From Trichomonas vaginalis G3 (lineage: Eukaryota > Parabasalia > Trichomonadida > Trichomonadidae): a stretch of DNA of 64,000 bases. Shown piece after piece: positions 1 through 9,722 of this stretch. The translations under genes and the position numbers were made by a program. Positions within the stretch are counted from its first letter, which is position 1. Each line of letters opens with the position of its first letter. The notes below the pieces were generated by a model, which worked only from the letters and a program-made list of their open reading frames with translations, did no database searches and was not told where the DNA came from. The stretch is from assembly GCF_026262505.1 (NCBI RefSeq), contig NC_067204.1, positions 22,475,300 to 22,539,299 of the forward strand, written 5' to 3'.

Positions 1-1420
1 CAGACAATTTGTATGTTATTGGAGCAGTAGATGTTTGACCTTGCTGGAAGCAAAAGTCCACTTCTGTTGGAAAACCACATAAGAAATGTGTGTTGTCATA
101 GCTATCCCATTTATGTTCCACACTACCATCATCCACCAATGACCTCATAACATCTTCATTAAATCCTATCATATCATTGTTTGTATTGCAAGCGTTCGCA
201 ACCATTTCATAAAATACAGGTCCATATGATTTTTCAGGTTCTGCAGGCATATTTCCATAAGCTCCCATGGAAAGCTGAAGATATTTAAACTTAGGGTTCT
301 CAAAATTAACATAATAGTTGTCTTTCTTTCTAAATAGTGCCCAAATACTTTTAACATTAATAGGCGTATAAGCTGCTGTAAATGTTGCACTTGAACTATC
401 TGTATTCTTTGAGAATGAACCGTCCATAGGAATCCAATCCATAACTTTAACAGGAAAACATAAAGCCTCGTTTGTATAATGTTCTACAAGTTCTGTATAA
501 ATGTTAGGGTCTAAAGAGAATGACTTTGGATGAATGAAACATTCATTAAAATCCATCTTTGTTCGAAATAGTTGCTGGGTTACAGTTGTAATAGTAACTG
601 TTCCACTAGCTTCTACTGCCTTCGTTATCATAGTGAATGGTTCATTCCATGGAACAAATTTATTTGTCGGTGGATTTGAATCTGAAGCAAATGCAACTTT
701 AAGAGTTGGATTGAAAGCAATGATATCATTTACAGATATAGATGTGCATTGTAAGGCGTCGCTACTGAACTTTACTTTAAGCTGAATGTTTCCTGCAAAA
801 GCTGGAATAAATCGAATAGCTTCTAATGGAAGGAATCTTCTAACAGGAATTCTTAAACGAAGCTTAAAATCAAATGATTTTCCTGCTGTAATTGGACCAC
901 TAACAATTTGTCCTGTTCTGCATGTTCCCGAATGACTCCATACATCTTCATGTCGAGTCTTTGAGAAAACATCTACTTTCTTTATTTGTTCGGTAGTTTG
1001 TGAGTTTGAAGTTATATATGCTTCTTCTCTTGCGTTGTCTTGAGAATATACGATACGACCATTTGCAAGGATTTGATATCCAGCAACTGCATAGAAAGCG
1101 TCATCGAAACCAATCCAAAATCCTGGTGGGTTTGTTTTATTGGAACCTGAACCAATTTCTTTATCTACAATAAATTGACCTTCCATTTTATACGTAATGA
1201 ATGTATTGTAAAGGTCCAACATATTTTCACCAGGAGGTGAGAGATTGAATGTTACCCATGTGTTATCTTTAGCAGTTCCAGGTTGTGATGGAATCTTTGC
1301 GTCAGAATATTTTCTATTAGTGTCACCAATTTGAACTGCATTGTCTATGATATCGAAATATGAGCGAATCTGATGAATATGCTCTGCTGGAGTAAATTCG
1401 TTTAACTGTTCGTTCTGCAT
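1..1420 (-). CDS. Polinton major capsid protein (partial at window edge)
   Basis: The minus strand is open from an ATG at 1420 to the left edge, giving about 470 residues of a longer protein that begins MQNEQLNEFTPAEHIHQIRS. The reading is typical of a Polinton or adintovirus major capsid: beta-rich, with the early phrases WVTFNLSPPGENMLDLYNTF and NPPGFWIGFDDAFYAVAGYQ, and later FPVKVMDWIPMDGSFSKNTD. In this family the protein folds as a double jelly-roll that forms the trimeric capsomers of an icosahedral shell. The gene is divergent from the small lysine-rich gene at 1928 and shares its strand with the 144-residue gene next door. The assignment rests on these features and on context; no search could be run. 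It looks open across the visible part. Confidence 0.75.
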   Translation of the reverse strand, partial: MQNEQLNEFTPAEHIHQIRSYFDIIDNAVQIGDTNRKYSDAKIPSQPGTAKDNTWVTFNLSPPGENMLDLYNTFITYKMEGQFIVDKEIGSGSNKTNPPGFWIGFDDAFYAVAGYQILANGRIVYSQDNAREEAYITSNSQTTEQIKKVDVFSKTRHEDVWSHSGTCRTGQIVSGPITAGKSFDFKLRLRIPVRRFLPLEAIRFIPAFAGNIQLKVKFSSDALQCTSISVNDIIAFNPTLKVAFASDSNPPTNKFVPWNEPFTMITKAVEASGTVTITTVTQQLFRTKMDFNECFIHPKSFSLDPNIYTELVEHYTNEALCFPVKVMDWIPMDGSFSKNTDSSSATFTAAYTPINVKSIWALFRKKDNYYVNFENPKFKYLQLSMGAYGNMPAEPEKSYGPVFYEMVANACNTNNDMIGFNEDVMRSLVDDGSVEHKWDSYDNTHFLCGFPTEVDFCFQQGQTSTAPITYKLS

Positions 1421-1447
1421 GTATTTACTTCGGATAAAAATATCTAT

Positions 1448-1882
1448 TTACTTCATTATTCTCACTCTTCTTCTTGGCATTCGTGGTGGAAGTTGTTTCT
1501 TGACATTTTCAATGAACTGTACATTCTCTTTTGTCTCAACTTCTTTCACTGGCGGGTCAGGATTCTTTGACTCGGTTTGTTTTTCAATGAAATTCACGAA
1601 CTTTGCAATAAGCTCTTGGTTCGTTATTGAAAGTACATCTGGCTTCTTTTCTTCTGGTTCTATTGACTTTTCAGTTTGAACAGAAGGTTTTATATGGGCT
1701 TCGTGGACTTCACCCTTGCCATGCACCTTAATGTTGTCGCTCTCTGTATTCGCTAATGGAACCTTTCTTTTTCTTACGTATATTTTACCATCTTTACTCT
1801 GACTTACATAATAGAAAGGATGTTGTATTCCTCTTGCGTCATTTAATATAATAGACTCTCGCTCTGATTTTGACAAGCTCAT
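1448..1882 (-). CDS. Small Polinton protein, basic C-terminus, unknown function
   Basis: 144 residues from an ATG at 1882. I do not recognise a domain. The start (MSLSKSERESIILNDARGIQ) contains a short aromatic stretch (HPFYYVSQS). The middle is rich in Glu, Lys and Pro, and the C-terminus is strongly basic (PPRMPRRRVRIMK). It sits just upstream of the capsid gene on the same strand, 27 bases from its start, so co-expression with structural genes is plausible. A virion core, DNA-binding or cementing role would fit the basic tail, but this is inference only. Confidence 0.6.
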   Translation of the reverse strand: MSLSKSERESIILNDARGIQHPFYYVSQSKDGKIYVRKRKVPLANTESDNIKVHGKGEVHEAHIKPSVQTEKSIEPEEKKPDVLSITNQELIAKFVNFIEKQTESKNPDPPVKEVETKENVQFIENVKKQLPPRMPRRRVRIMK

Positions 1883-1927
1883 TTTACATCGGTTAAAGTT
1901 TTAATTTTGTTTTTTATCTGCAGTCAA

Positions 1928-2284
1928 ATGACTCAGACAAGCCCTACGGACAAGACCCAAGGGGTCATAGATGTTGAAGCATTGAAGAAAGAAATTCGTG
2001 AGCAAATTTTATCCGAACTGAAGGAACAAAAACAAGAACAAAAGCCAGAGAGACCAAAGAGAAAACTTAGTGAAAAACAACTAGCTGCATTAGCTGCTGG
2101 AAGACAGAAGAACCCACGTTTGCTGGCGAAAAAAGCTAGAGAAGAAGCAAAAGCAAAGGAAGAACAAAAGCAAAGGAAGCTGAAGCAAAGAAAGAGTAAA
2201 TGGTTTATTTTTATCCAAACTAAATGTATAGACAAATACCTTTATCTGTTGCGTTCAGTAGTGAAAACCCTGACGTCAAAATAA
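1928..2284 (+). CDS. Small lysine/glutamate-rich Polinton protein
   Basis: 118 residues counted from the ATG at 1928; a longer open frame begins at a TTG that is unlikely to be used. The body is a highly charged predicted helix (DVEALKKEIREQILSELKEQ) followed by a Lys/Arg-rich stretch. No family is recognised. It starts 45 bases from the divergent gene at 1882, so the two probably share a promoter region. Its end overlaps the start of the 285-residue gene at 2224 in another frame. A GC-rich hairpin (GACCC-aag-GGGTC, 1954-1966) lies inside the coding frame. A nucleic-acid-binding or scaffold role is possible but unproven. Confidence 0.55.
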   Translation: MTQTSPTDKTQGVIDVEALKKEIREQILSELKEQKQEQKPERPKRKLSEKQLAALAAGRQKNPRLLAKKAREEAKAKEEQKQRKLKQRKSKWFIFIQTKCIDKYLYLLRSVVKTLTSK

Positions 2285-3081
2285 AGGGGAACAGAGTAAC
2301 GTTTAAGTTTCCAACAGACTGGATTGTGAACATAAATGAAGAGAAGTACATTGGCATAACATCTATGTATATAACACGTGCTTTCAGAAAGGTTGACTTT
2401 ATACTTCAAGTCGAGATAGAAAATGACGAACAGTCTTTAAGCGCCCAAAACATTCACATATACAAATACTTTAAAGACGATACAACATTGTTGCAATGTA
2501 TGATTTCATTTAATGAGATGTTCGAGAAAAAGTTCAATATTGAAGTACAAACTTTACAGCCTTTACGTGAGTTTCTTGCACAACTGAAAGAAGAAGGTAG
2601 TCAGCCACAACTTATAGACTTTCATTATGAATTTAATGAAAATGAAGATGGAACTCATGACTGTCAGTTTGTTATATATTCACCATTCAATGAAGTCGCT
2701 AAAAAGAAAGAAAATCCATTACGTATAAGGTTTCAAATCTCTGAACCCAATGAAGACTTCAAGAATGTTTTCAATTATGATGCAATACTTCCGAGGAAAA
2801 ATGAATTTTCAAAGATTGTAACACCTGGCATTTGGGATAGAAAGCAAGCTATATTATATTCAAACTTAAGTAAGGGAGTTGAAAATGAGTTCATTGGTCA
2901 TACAAGAAATTCACCACTTCCTAACCCTAAATACTATAAATTAACTGGCTTCAATCGTGAGTTTTGGATAGACATGTTCTCCACTCATGACCATAACTGC
3001 CCAGTGTTCTTACCTCCAGACCATAAGGACTGTCTCTACATTGAAGCACAATTGTTAAACTCTACAATAGCTGTATTGTAA
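2224..3081 (+). CDS. Candidate Polinton minor capsid (penton-like) protein
   Basis: 285 residues from an ATG at 2224, beta-rich. The N-terminal part reads VTFKFPTDWIVNINEEKYIG and the C-terminal part has DCLYIEAQLLN. Two other genes in the element look like distant relatives: the one around 18,000-18,882 shares the P-x2-W-[IV]-x(n)-EK pattern near its N-terminus, and the one around 15,059-15,772 shares the CLYIE[AS] pattern. Polintons normally encode a single-jelly-roll penton protein of about this size near the major capsid gene, which is what suggests the role. It converges on DNA polymerase B, 81 bases away. The penton assignment is inference from size, context and fold type. Confidence 0.5.
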   Translation: MYRQIPLSVAFSSENPDVKIKGNRVTFKFPTDWIVNINEEKYIGITSMYITRAFRKVDFILQVEIENDEQSLSAQNIHIYKYFKDDTTLLQCMISFNEMFEKKFNIEVQTLQPLREFLAQLKEEGSQPQLIDFHYEFNENEDGTHDCQFVIYSPFNEVAKKKENPLRIRFQISEPNEDFKNVFNYDAILPRKNEFSKIVTPGIWDRKQAILYSNLSKGVENEFIGHTRNSPLPNPKYYKLTGFNREFWIDMFSTHDHNCPVFLPPDHKDCLYIEAQLLNSTIAVL

Positions 3082-3162
3082 ATGACCACATAGGCTTCGC
3101 CCATGCCGCTAGCGGCTTATTTTTATCACAAATGACCTCATTGCTGACAAAAATAAATGACC
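3082..3162. terminator. Spacer between convergent Polinton genes with GC-rich hairpin
   Basis: This 81-base spacer separates the ends of the candidate minor capsid gene and DNA polymerase B. It contains the perfect 12-bp palindrome GCCGCTAGCGGC (3105-3116) preceded by GGC-ttc-GCC, and two copies of the short phrase aatgacctca. A role in 3'-end formation for the two converging transcripts is a guess from position. The hairpin belongs to the double-hairpin family scattered through the element. Confidence 0.3.
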
Positions 3163-6100
3163 TCAGAACTTCAACTTACGAATAAAGCTTGTTTTAGTCG
3201 TTATTGAAAAGTTGAACTTTTCAGCAAAGCAAGGTTGACATGACTTACATAAGTCGAATGCAATCTCTTGACCATCATAAAGTGCTTTGTAAAGTTTCAT
3301 TAAACTGAACTCAGAGTCTTTGTCATATGTTCCAACAGGTATGTGAATGTTCTTATCTTCATTGTAATAGCATTGTATAGCTTCAGGAAACATTTCATTA
3401 GCGGTTAAAGCAATAACATCTTGCTTCACGCCTTTCATTCTGCAGTGAAATGCAACTTCATTTAAATCATTCGTGAGTAAGTCTATGTAGGTCTTCTTTC
3501 CACAGAAAATACTTTTATAAGCTAAACTTTGTTTTCCAGGTGTTATTTCTGCAAAGTCGCTATGAAATTGACCAAGGTTCTTTCCTATAAGTTCGCGACC
3601 GTATCTCTTCTTAAACTCTGCTGCAAGCTTTGGTATGTCTTCATTGAAAATATGCATGCTATCACAGTCCTGGTAAAATATTTGAAGACCCATGTCCTCT
3701 GCAGTACAGAATACTTCATTCATAATACGTTTTGACATAGACAGAATATTAACACCAAGTGGACAGAAGTTAAAGTGTCTGCAAATGCTTTTCGTTAGCT
3801 TGAAAATAGTTTTATCTGAACCATCCAAACCTTCGAACTTCACTATATGGTTGTAATTTCTTATAGCATATCTTATAGCATCTTTGTCATCTACTATGGT
3901 TATTTTTGACTCAATAGGAGATAGAATAGTTTTGCCATAAATGCTGTTCAGAATGAGTTTATAATTTCTTGTAAAGGGGTTTCTTCTTTCTTATACTTTA
4001 ACCTTAACTCAAACAACTTCTTTACTTCATCTCTTATTCTATATCTCTGTTTCCATCGTAATAGTATCCTTGCAACACTTCACATTTGACACCTTGATAT
4101 TTTATGAGGTCTTGTAATGTTATATGGTCAACATACATGAGACAGCAAGTGTTTGAACTTCTGGAACGTTAAGTTCTGGATTTAGTTCAGGGTCGCAAAC
4201 TATTAAAGAAAGTGTCTGTATACCAATCTCTGTTATCTTAATGAGAACAAAGAAGCCAGACATAAACTTTTCACCAATGGGTTCCTTTTGGTCATCATCG
4301 AATAAATGTCTCATGAGATACTCTGTGTTTAACATTTCTTCCTTCAATACTTTTGGAATACCTTCTAAAGTATAAAGTCTTGCTATAGCTGATGGATATA
4401 ATGAAACAGCGTCGAAGTCAGCAATGAGTTTCTTTTTGCTCTTTTGTTTCATGTTATCTGACAACATACATCTTCCACCTTGAATGCATCTCGAAATAAA
4501 TTCTCTTGGTTTATTTGAGAGGTCATAAAGATTTCCATTCGGGAAGTATACTCTGTTCTCAAACAATTTGTTAGCAATAGAACAAATACTAACGTAGTCA
4601 TAAACGTTTAAATCAAACTCTTTCAATAAGTCATTGCGGAACTTTACAAAACCTTCTCTTAAAATTCTTACATCTTGTTTGCAGTAAAACGTGCTATATT
4701 TTTCTAAGTCGAAGTGGTTCTCATCTATTCTGCAACCTTTGATGGAATCTATGTTTTTCATAAATGTATCTGCATCCCGGATAAACTTACATGCTTCAGA
4801 AATGACACCAGTTCTGTTGTCATTTGCTAACAAAACACTGCTGTAGTAGTTATATGGAAATACTTCTTTCGGTCCTGTTTGTAAGTTAAACATAGCAGGA
4901 AATAGTTTAAGTTCTTATTTATAACACTGTAAGAGTCTTTTATAATAATTGCCCGTCCTTTATATAAACCAGTTATTTGCATTGTTCGTGAACCTTTAAT
5001 GATGGGAGTTCCTTTCACTTCTGTCATGTGTCTTAAGATGAAGTTTATGTCATAACTGAGGTTGTGAAAATATATTAAACTCTTGTCAGGGAGTCGTTCC
5101 AAAAATTCTGTTGCACAGTTCTGACCCCATATGCTTTCACTCACTGAACCATCTTCACTGTCGTAACATATGTTAAAAGCTTTATGAAAGCCATCAGTAC
5201 TGCACTCAAAGTCAGCAAAGAAAACGTGCTCAGGAATGAACTTACATTTAGCTTTATTTACTTCTTTTGACTCTGCTTTCTTCTTCAGTTGTACACAATA
5301 CTTTGGAGCATATGTCAAATCTTTAAATGGTGCAAGGTTCTGTTTATATAAGTCAGTAGTATATGTGAAAAGTTCTCCATAAGAAATAGGTTCAAAATAT
5401 TTGCACTCCCACAATGTTTTCATAACATCCCATAACGGTGTTGTTCTATCATAACGAACTACATATTTATCTTCTCTCTTTGTATAAATCTTCATTTGTT
5501 TCTCAATGTTCATTCCACCACAAGCTTTGAGAATTTCTATATAGTTGTGAATGAAATATGTTGTCATTGGTAATCTTTCGTTTAGCATGTAGTGGTCTTC
5601 AACAAGAAGTAAGTCAATAGTTCTAACAGTTTCACATTCTTTTGGTATGTATCTCTTTATTTCATTATGTCTTGAGTCATTGAAATAACCAATGGTAACA
5701 TTAAATGCTATACCTGTTGCGTCAGAAATTTCTTGTACTTTACTTTGAGGAAAGTCTCTAACACGAATGACTTCTCTCATGTGGTCAATAGTTTCTTCAT
5801 TTACTCCAGCCTGAATGCAAGCATAAACGAAGCAGTTATCTTCTGTCATAAGTGTTGCAGTTCTTTTGTTCAATTCATTGAAGATTTGGTAGCGCTCAAG
5901 ATTTATAGGTAATGTGCAAAGATACTTCCAGAACTGACCGCTTCTCTTCTTATAAAACTTCTTTTCACCATTATCTTTCCAAAAGCTTTCTATAAGTGCT
6001 GGGTTTCCTGTTTGCTTAAGAGCTTCCAAAATGGCTTTCTGGTCATTTGTCAGTGTGCTTTCATCTCTATATGGTCTCTTTTTTGGTTTGCCTTTCTTTA

Positions 6101-6935
6101 CATCTGACATCGTTAAGCCTTCATATTCTGTTAAATCATACATCTTTATTTCAGTAAGATTCTTTATGTTTGTCAAGAAGAAGTCATAGTGCATTTCAAC
6201 AATACCTGCAGCATTTGCTTCTATCTCTGATATAAAGTTCTCCTTCAAGAGCTGATGTAGTAATGTTCCAATATTATTGAGGTTTAACGTAGAACATTCA
6301 TACTTTCCACCAAGTTTATAACATACCATCCATCTTTGTTGTGAGTTTATTTTAATTTTCTCTAAGAGTCTCATGAAAACCTTACCGAAATGTTTGTGTA
6401 AGTAGTCTCTGTTTGGTTCATCTAAAGCTTCGATGTTAAAGTCAATGAGTCTATTGCCTGACTTCACATTTCTCTTCCTATTCTCTTCATCTTTCTTTAA
6501 CCATCTCTCACCTTCTTTTGGTTTGTCGTCAATGGAACGAATGACATCGTTAGCTTTGCGAACTTGTTCTATAGCACTTTTAAACATCTCTCTTCTCTGT
6601 TGTTTCAGTGTGTCGTCTCTTCTTCTTGTTTCACCAACGTTCGCATTTGTTATGTCAAACATCTCACGCCTTACTTCATGAGGTATTGAACGTCTATGAT
6701 ATAAGTCAATAGCAACGTCATTTAAAGGAAATGCTATTGCATGGACTTCGTCCTCGCCGCGTTGCGGCTTTATGAACTCATGAATTCTATCATAACTTAT
6801 TGCACCATTATAGTCTTTAATGAAGTCAGCGAGTGCTTTTTTGTTTGTTGCGTAATGCTTTGCTACTTCTATATTAGCTTCTGTAAGAAGTTGTTTTATT
6901 TCCGAGTGTTCTAACTTAGACAACTTCCGATACAT
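3163..6935 (-). pseudogene. Polinton protein-primed DNA polymerase B (broken)
   Basis: Remains of the family B polymerase that replicates Polintons by protein priming. About 3.8 kb on the minus strand carries the expected order: a long N-terminal region of roughly 550 residues without a recognised domain, an exonuclease site (FFADFECSTDG, then NLSYDIN), polymerase motif A (DFDAVSLYPSAIARL) and motif C (YQDCDSMHIF). The gene is interrupted a few times. A GC-rich double hairpin at 6744-6768 lies inside the coding frame near the N-terminus. The polymerase is divergent from the 157-residue gene at 7027, with a very AT-rich spacer of about 90 bases between them. Confidence 0.9.
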
Positions 6936-7026
6936 CTTTAGTAGGAAATAAAAAAATATTTTTTTGAAAAATTAGATTAGATTTTTTTTAAGTTATTTTT
7001 CAAAATAATTTAATATTTTTATTTTA

Positions 7027-7500
7027 ATGAAACACATGCAAGATTGCAAGTTCTTTTCATACAATGCTCTCGCTACTGCCATCAAGAATGAGTTCAATGG
7101 TGCTTCAAACGTTAATGTTATCTTTAACAAGAAGTTTGTGAAAGAATCTAAGTTTGGTCAGTATGTCAGACCATTAGCTATTGTCATTGACCGCAAACGT
7201 TATACTTCACAAGAGTTAGCAGTAGTTTTGAAACAAAAGAGTATCTTCGTGAATGTCAAAGATACTCATTATACTGTTATAAAGAACTCTAACATTGACT
7301 TCTTCAGTATTGCTATGAATCTTTCCGAACAGAAAGAATATAAGAAGGGTGAAACAAATGTGAAATATTATCCTTCATCTCTGAAGACAATAACGAACAA
7401 AGATGTTATACAGAAATTCTTACCAAAGGTTGAAGAAGCTTCAATTGACATTGACGAAGGAAGTGAAATGGTTGAAGAAATTGACCCTGAAGCTATTTAA
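7027..7500 (+). CDS. Polinton protein of unknown function, divergent from DNA polymerase
   Basis: 157 residues from an ATG at 7027. No domain is recognised. The protein is mixed alpha/beta with a basic middle (KFVKESKFGQYVRPLAIVID) and an acidic C-terminus (VEEASIDIDEGSEMVEEIDP). An acidic tail and a basic core are common in single-stranded DNA-binding and other replication accessory proteins. The gene is transcribed away from polymerase B across a short AT-rich spacer that probably contains both promoters. A replication role is suggested only by neighbourhood. Confidence 0.55.
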   Translation: MKHMQDCKFFSYNALATAIKNEFNGASNVNVIFNKKFVKESKFGQYVRPLAIVIDRKRYTSQELAVVLKQKSIFVNVKDTHYTVIKNSNIDFFSIAMNLSEQKEYKKGETNVKYYPSSLKTITNKDVIQKFLPKVEEASIDIDEGSEMVEEIDPEAI

Positions 7501-7518
7501 GCAAAAATATATTTTTGG

Positions 7519-7734
7519 TTAGTCTTCATATCGATATTTTACAACAATTCCCCAATGTATAAACTTTTCATACGCTTTTTCATAAGCTTTATATACCTTC
7601 AGAAATTTTGCATAATCTTTAGAAGCATTTAGATATTGTTTAAATGCTTTGTATGTCTTCAGAAATTTTGCATAATCTTTTACATGTTGTTCGTTCTCTT
7701 CTTCTGTCATGAGTTCCGAATATTCTAAATTCAT
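7519..7734 (-). CDS. Small protein with a duplicated KDYAKFLKxYKA motif
   Basis: 71 residues from an ATG at 7734. A 13-residue helical segment occurs twice, KDYAKFLKTYKAF and KDYAKFLKVYKAY, and a third partial echo (KAYEKAYEKF) follows. The DNA repeats too, so the duplication is recent. The protein is rich in Lys, Tyr and Phe and is probably helical. It converges with the 157-residue gene, 18 bases apart. No function is recognised. Confidence 0.5.
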   Translation of the reverse strand: MNLEYSELMTEEENEQHVKDYAKFLKTYKAFKQYLNASKDYAKFLKVYKAYEKAYEKFIHWGIVVKYRYED

Positions 7735-7788
7735 GTTCTTTCATATGAGATAAAATTTTATAAAAAAATAAAATTAGCTTAGATTTTT

Positions 7789-8613
7789 TTATTCTTCCTC
7801 TTTGAAGTTATCGAAATATTCTGTTATTTTTTCCTTCAGTAATGGTAAGTCTTCTTTGAATGTAAGTATTGTGCAACCTTTGATGTCATAGTGTGTTTGA
7901 GGAAGAGTACTTTTGACAATTTCCTTTATTTGCTCATTCGGTGTCATTGAAATCGGTAAGTTTTCACGATAGAACCAGTTTCTGTCAGATTTGTAAATCT
8001 TAGCAAGGTCATAAAAGCTTTTGTTGTTTCTTCTGACTAAATGCAACATAACCATATCTCTGTCTTCTTCTTTCTCCAACTCTTCAGTATATATCATATA
8101 CTTATAACTCTTTTCCTTTCCTTTTGGTACTGAACGCGGTATTCTTTTCTGTATGCTTTTGTCTTTGGATTCAATGACTTCATCTTTTGCTTGAAGTTTC
8201 TTTTCCATCTCTTCACGTTCTTGTCTATGAATTTCGTCAAGAAGTTTACAAACATACCATGAATAGCGAGCTGAAGCCCATTGTGCCACATTATTTACGA
8301 GAAGTCTATGTACATACCAACCTCTTAAATTTATTGGCAAATTTTTACGATTTTCATGTGTTTTATGCAAGACCGAGAATTCTCGGTCTAGAGAAATTTC
8401 ACTCAAAAGTTCTTGTGTGCTTTGGTTTTTGAACCAGTCGTCTGCGTGTTTAGTATCTGGAGCAAAACATGCTGTCAAAATACTTTGCATTTGGTACATA
8501 TCGTCTTTGACCGAACGAATGAGACGAAGTTGTTTGTTAAACTGTATGTACTCATATTCTTCATTTATGGCTTCATGAACGATAGCAGTTGTTGTGTTCT
8601 CTGATGTTGACAT
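7789..8613 (-). CDS. KilA-N domain protein
   Basis: 274 residues from an ATG at 8613. Residues of roughly 60-130 match the KilA-N pattern: a W-F-x(2)-Q-S-T-Q segment (DDWFKNQSTQELLSEI), then RGWYVHRLLVNNVAQWASAR and a helix SWYVCKLLDEI. KilA-N is a DNA-binding domain of large DNA viruses, phages and their relatives. A charged helical linker and an unassigned C-terminal region follow. A 20-bp perfect palindrome (8370-8389) lies within the coding frame. A second KilA-N gene lies next door on the same strand; tandem KilA-N genes are usual in nucleocytoplasmic large DNA viruses. The likely role is DNA-binding regulation or replication support. Confidence 0.75.
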   Translation of the reverse strand: MSTSENTTTAIVHEAINEEYEYIQFNKQLRLIRSVKDDMYQMQSILTACFAPDTKHADDWFKNQSTQELLSEISLDREFSVLHKTHENRKNLPINLRGWYVHRLLVNNVAQWASARYSWYVCKLLDEIHRQEREEMEKKLQAKDEVIESKDKSIQKRIPRSVPKGKEKSYKYMIYTEELEKEEDRDMVMLHLVRRNNKSFYDLAKIYKSDRNWFYRENLPISMTPNEQIKEIVKSTLPQTHYDIKGCTILTFKEDLPLLKEKITEYFDNFKEEE

Positions 8614-8700
8614 ATCTGTCTTTACATTCCGGATAAAAAAATAAAAAAAATAAAATTAGCGTTATTTTCTATCTTGTATAAAAGACCAAAAATAAACGCT

Positions 8701-9315
8701 TTACATGTATTTTTCAGCAATTTCGTCAAATAATTTTATAGCTTTACCTATCTCATCTACTTCAAACGTTTCTTTACCTTTCGTGGGAGCACCATACATT
8801 TTCTCAAACTTTTCAAGTAGTTCTGTTTCAGCAGCTCTCATATCGTTAACGAACACAACCTTGACTCTATTGACTGTACTGTCATATCTTTGAGTTATAT
8901 TATATGTTCTTCCTATCTTATATCTCTTTGTATTGAAGTCTTTCGGTTTCTGAACAATGTAAAGTAAGCCTTCACTGCAACGTTCCGTATCGAATGAACC
9001 ATATGTTATGAAATTATATCCAACAACTGGGTCAATCCAGAACAAAACTAGTGGTATAAGACTTTTGTCTATAAGATATGTTCTTGTTCCATAGAATCTT
9101 ACCGATATCATAAGCTCAGGATTTTTTGTCAAAATTTTCTGAGTAGAAGCATTTCTAACCCAGTCGTGGGATGTTTTCTTTTCAGATAGTGTTAGAATGT
9201 CTGACAAGGAATATTTTTTGTATTTCTTTGAGTATCTTACGTTTAAATCACCAATTCTAACCATTTTGGTGTCATTGTCTATCTTTCTAACTGTTTCAAA
9301 CTCAATGTTTAACAT
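8701..9315 (-). CDS. KilA-N / T5orf172 (GIY-YIG-like) protein
   Basis: 204 residues from an ATG at 9315. The N-terminal half keeps a KilA-N-like stretch (SHDWVRNASTQKILTKNP, then a VLFWIDPVVGYNF helix). The C-terminal half matches the T5orf172/MUG113 branch of the GIY-YIG superfamily: GLLYIVQKPKDF, YKIGRTYNITQRYDS, a helix with RAAETELLEKFE, and a closing GKETFEVD. In viruses KilA-N is often joined to this domain, which may act as a nuclease, though activity is not established for all members. It lies about 90 bases upstream of the first KilA-N gene on the same strand. Confidence 0.75.
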   Translation of the reverse strand: MLNIEFETVRKIDNDTKMVRIGDLNVRYSKKYKKYSLSDILTLSEKKTSHDWVRNASTQKILTKNPELMISVRFYGTRTYLIDKSLIPLVLFWIDPVVGYNFITYGSFDTERCSEGLLYIVQKPKDFNTKRYKIGRTYNITQRYDSTVNRVKVVFVNDMRAAETELLEKFEKMYGAPTKGKETFEVDEIGKAIKLFDEIAEKYM

Positions 9316-9722
9316 TTCCTGTTCTTACATACAAAATAAAAAAAATATTTTAAAAAAACTAGCTTTTATTTTCTATCTTAAGGAAATTCATGAATTTCAT
9401 ACGGAATCCCTTCTCTCGGTTTTCCGAGGGAAGCAAGCATATGCCATTTTACTCAGATTTTTGTTGCTGAATTCAATAAAAATATATTTTAGGTGAAGAG
9501 GTGAGATTTCACCTGTTTTTTCACCTAATTTTTCACCTCATGAATTTTCATGATTTCATCGTACATGTTTTGTCAAGACTTCTTCGTACATGAATTTTCA
9601 TGATTTCATCGTAAATGTTTTGTCAAGACTTCTTCGTAATGAGCGTAAATGACCCAAAAATATATTTTAGGTGAAGAGGTGAGATTTCACCTCTTTTTTC
9701 ACCTCTTTTTTCACCTGTTTTT
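9316..9722. repeat. Intergenic repeats: 50-bp direct repeat and GGTGA/TCACC blocks
   Basis: This gene-free stretch holds two GGTGA/TCACC blocks (about 9478-9540 and 9656-9722), each beginning with an aaaatatattttaggtgaag phrase. Between them are two near-identical 50-bp direct repeats (from 9541 and 9591) built round the palindrome tgaattttcatgatttcatc. Related blocks in inverted orientation lie on the other side of the next gene, at 10,768-10,910. The layout suggests regulatory or recombination sites, but the function is unknown. Confidence 0.6.

Noticed and set aside
534-785. 83-residue plus-strand open frame
   Set aside because: It is antisense to the continuous capsid reading on the minus strand.
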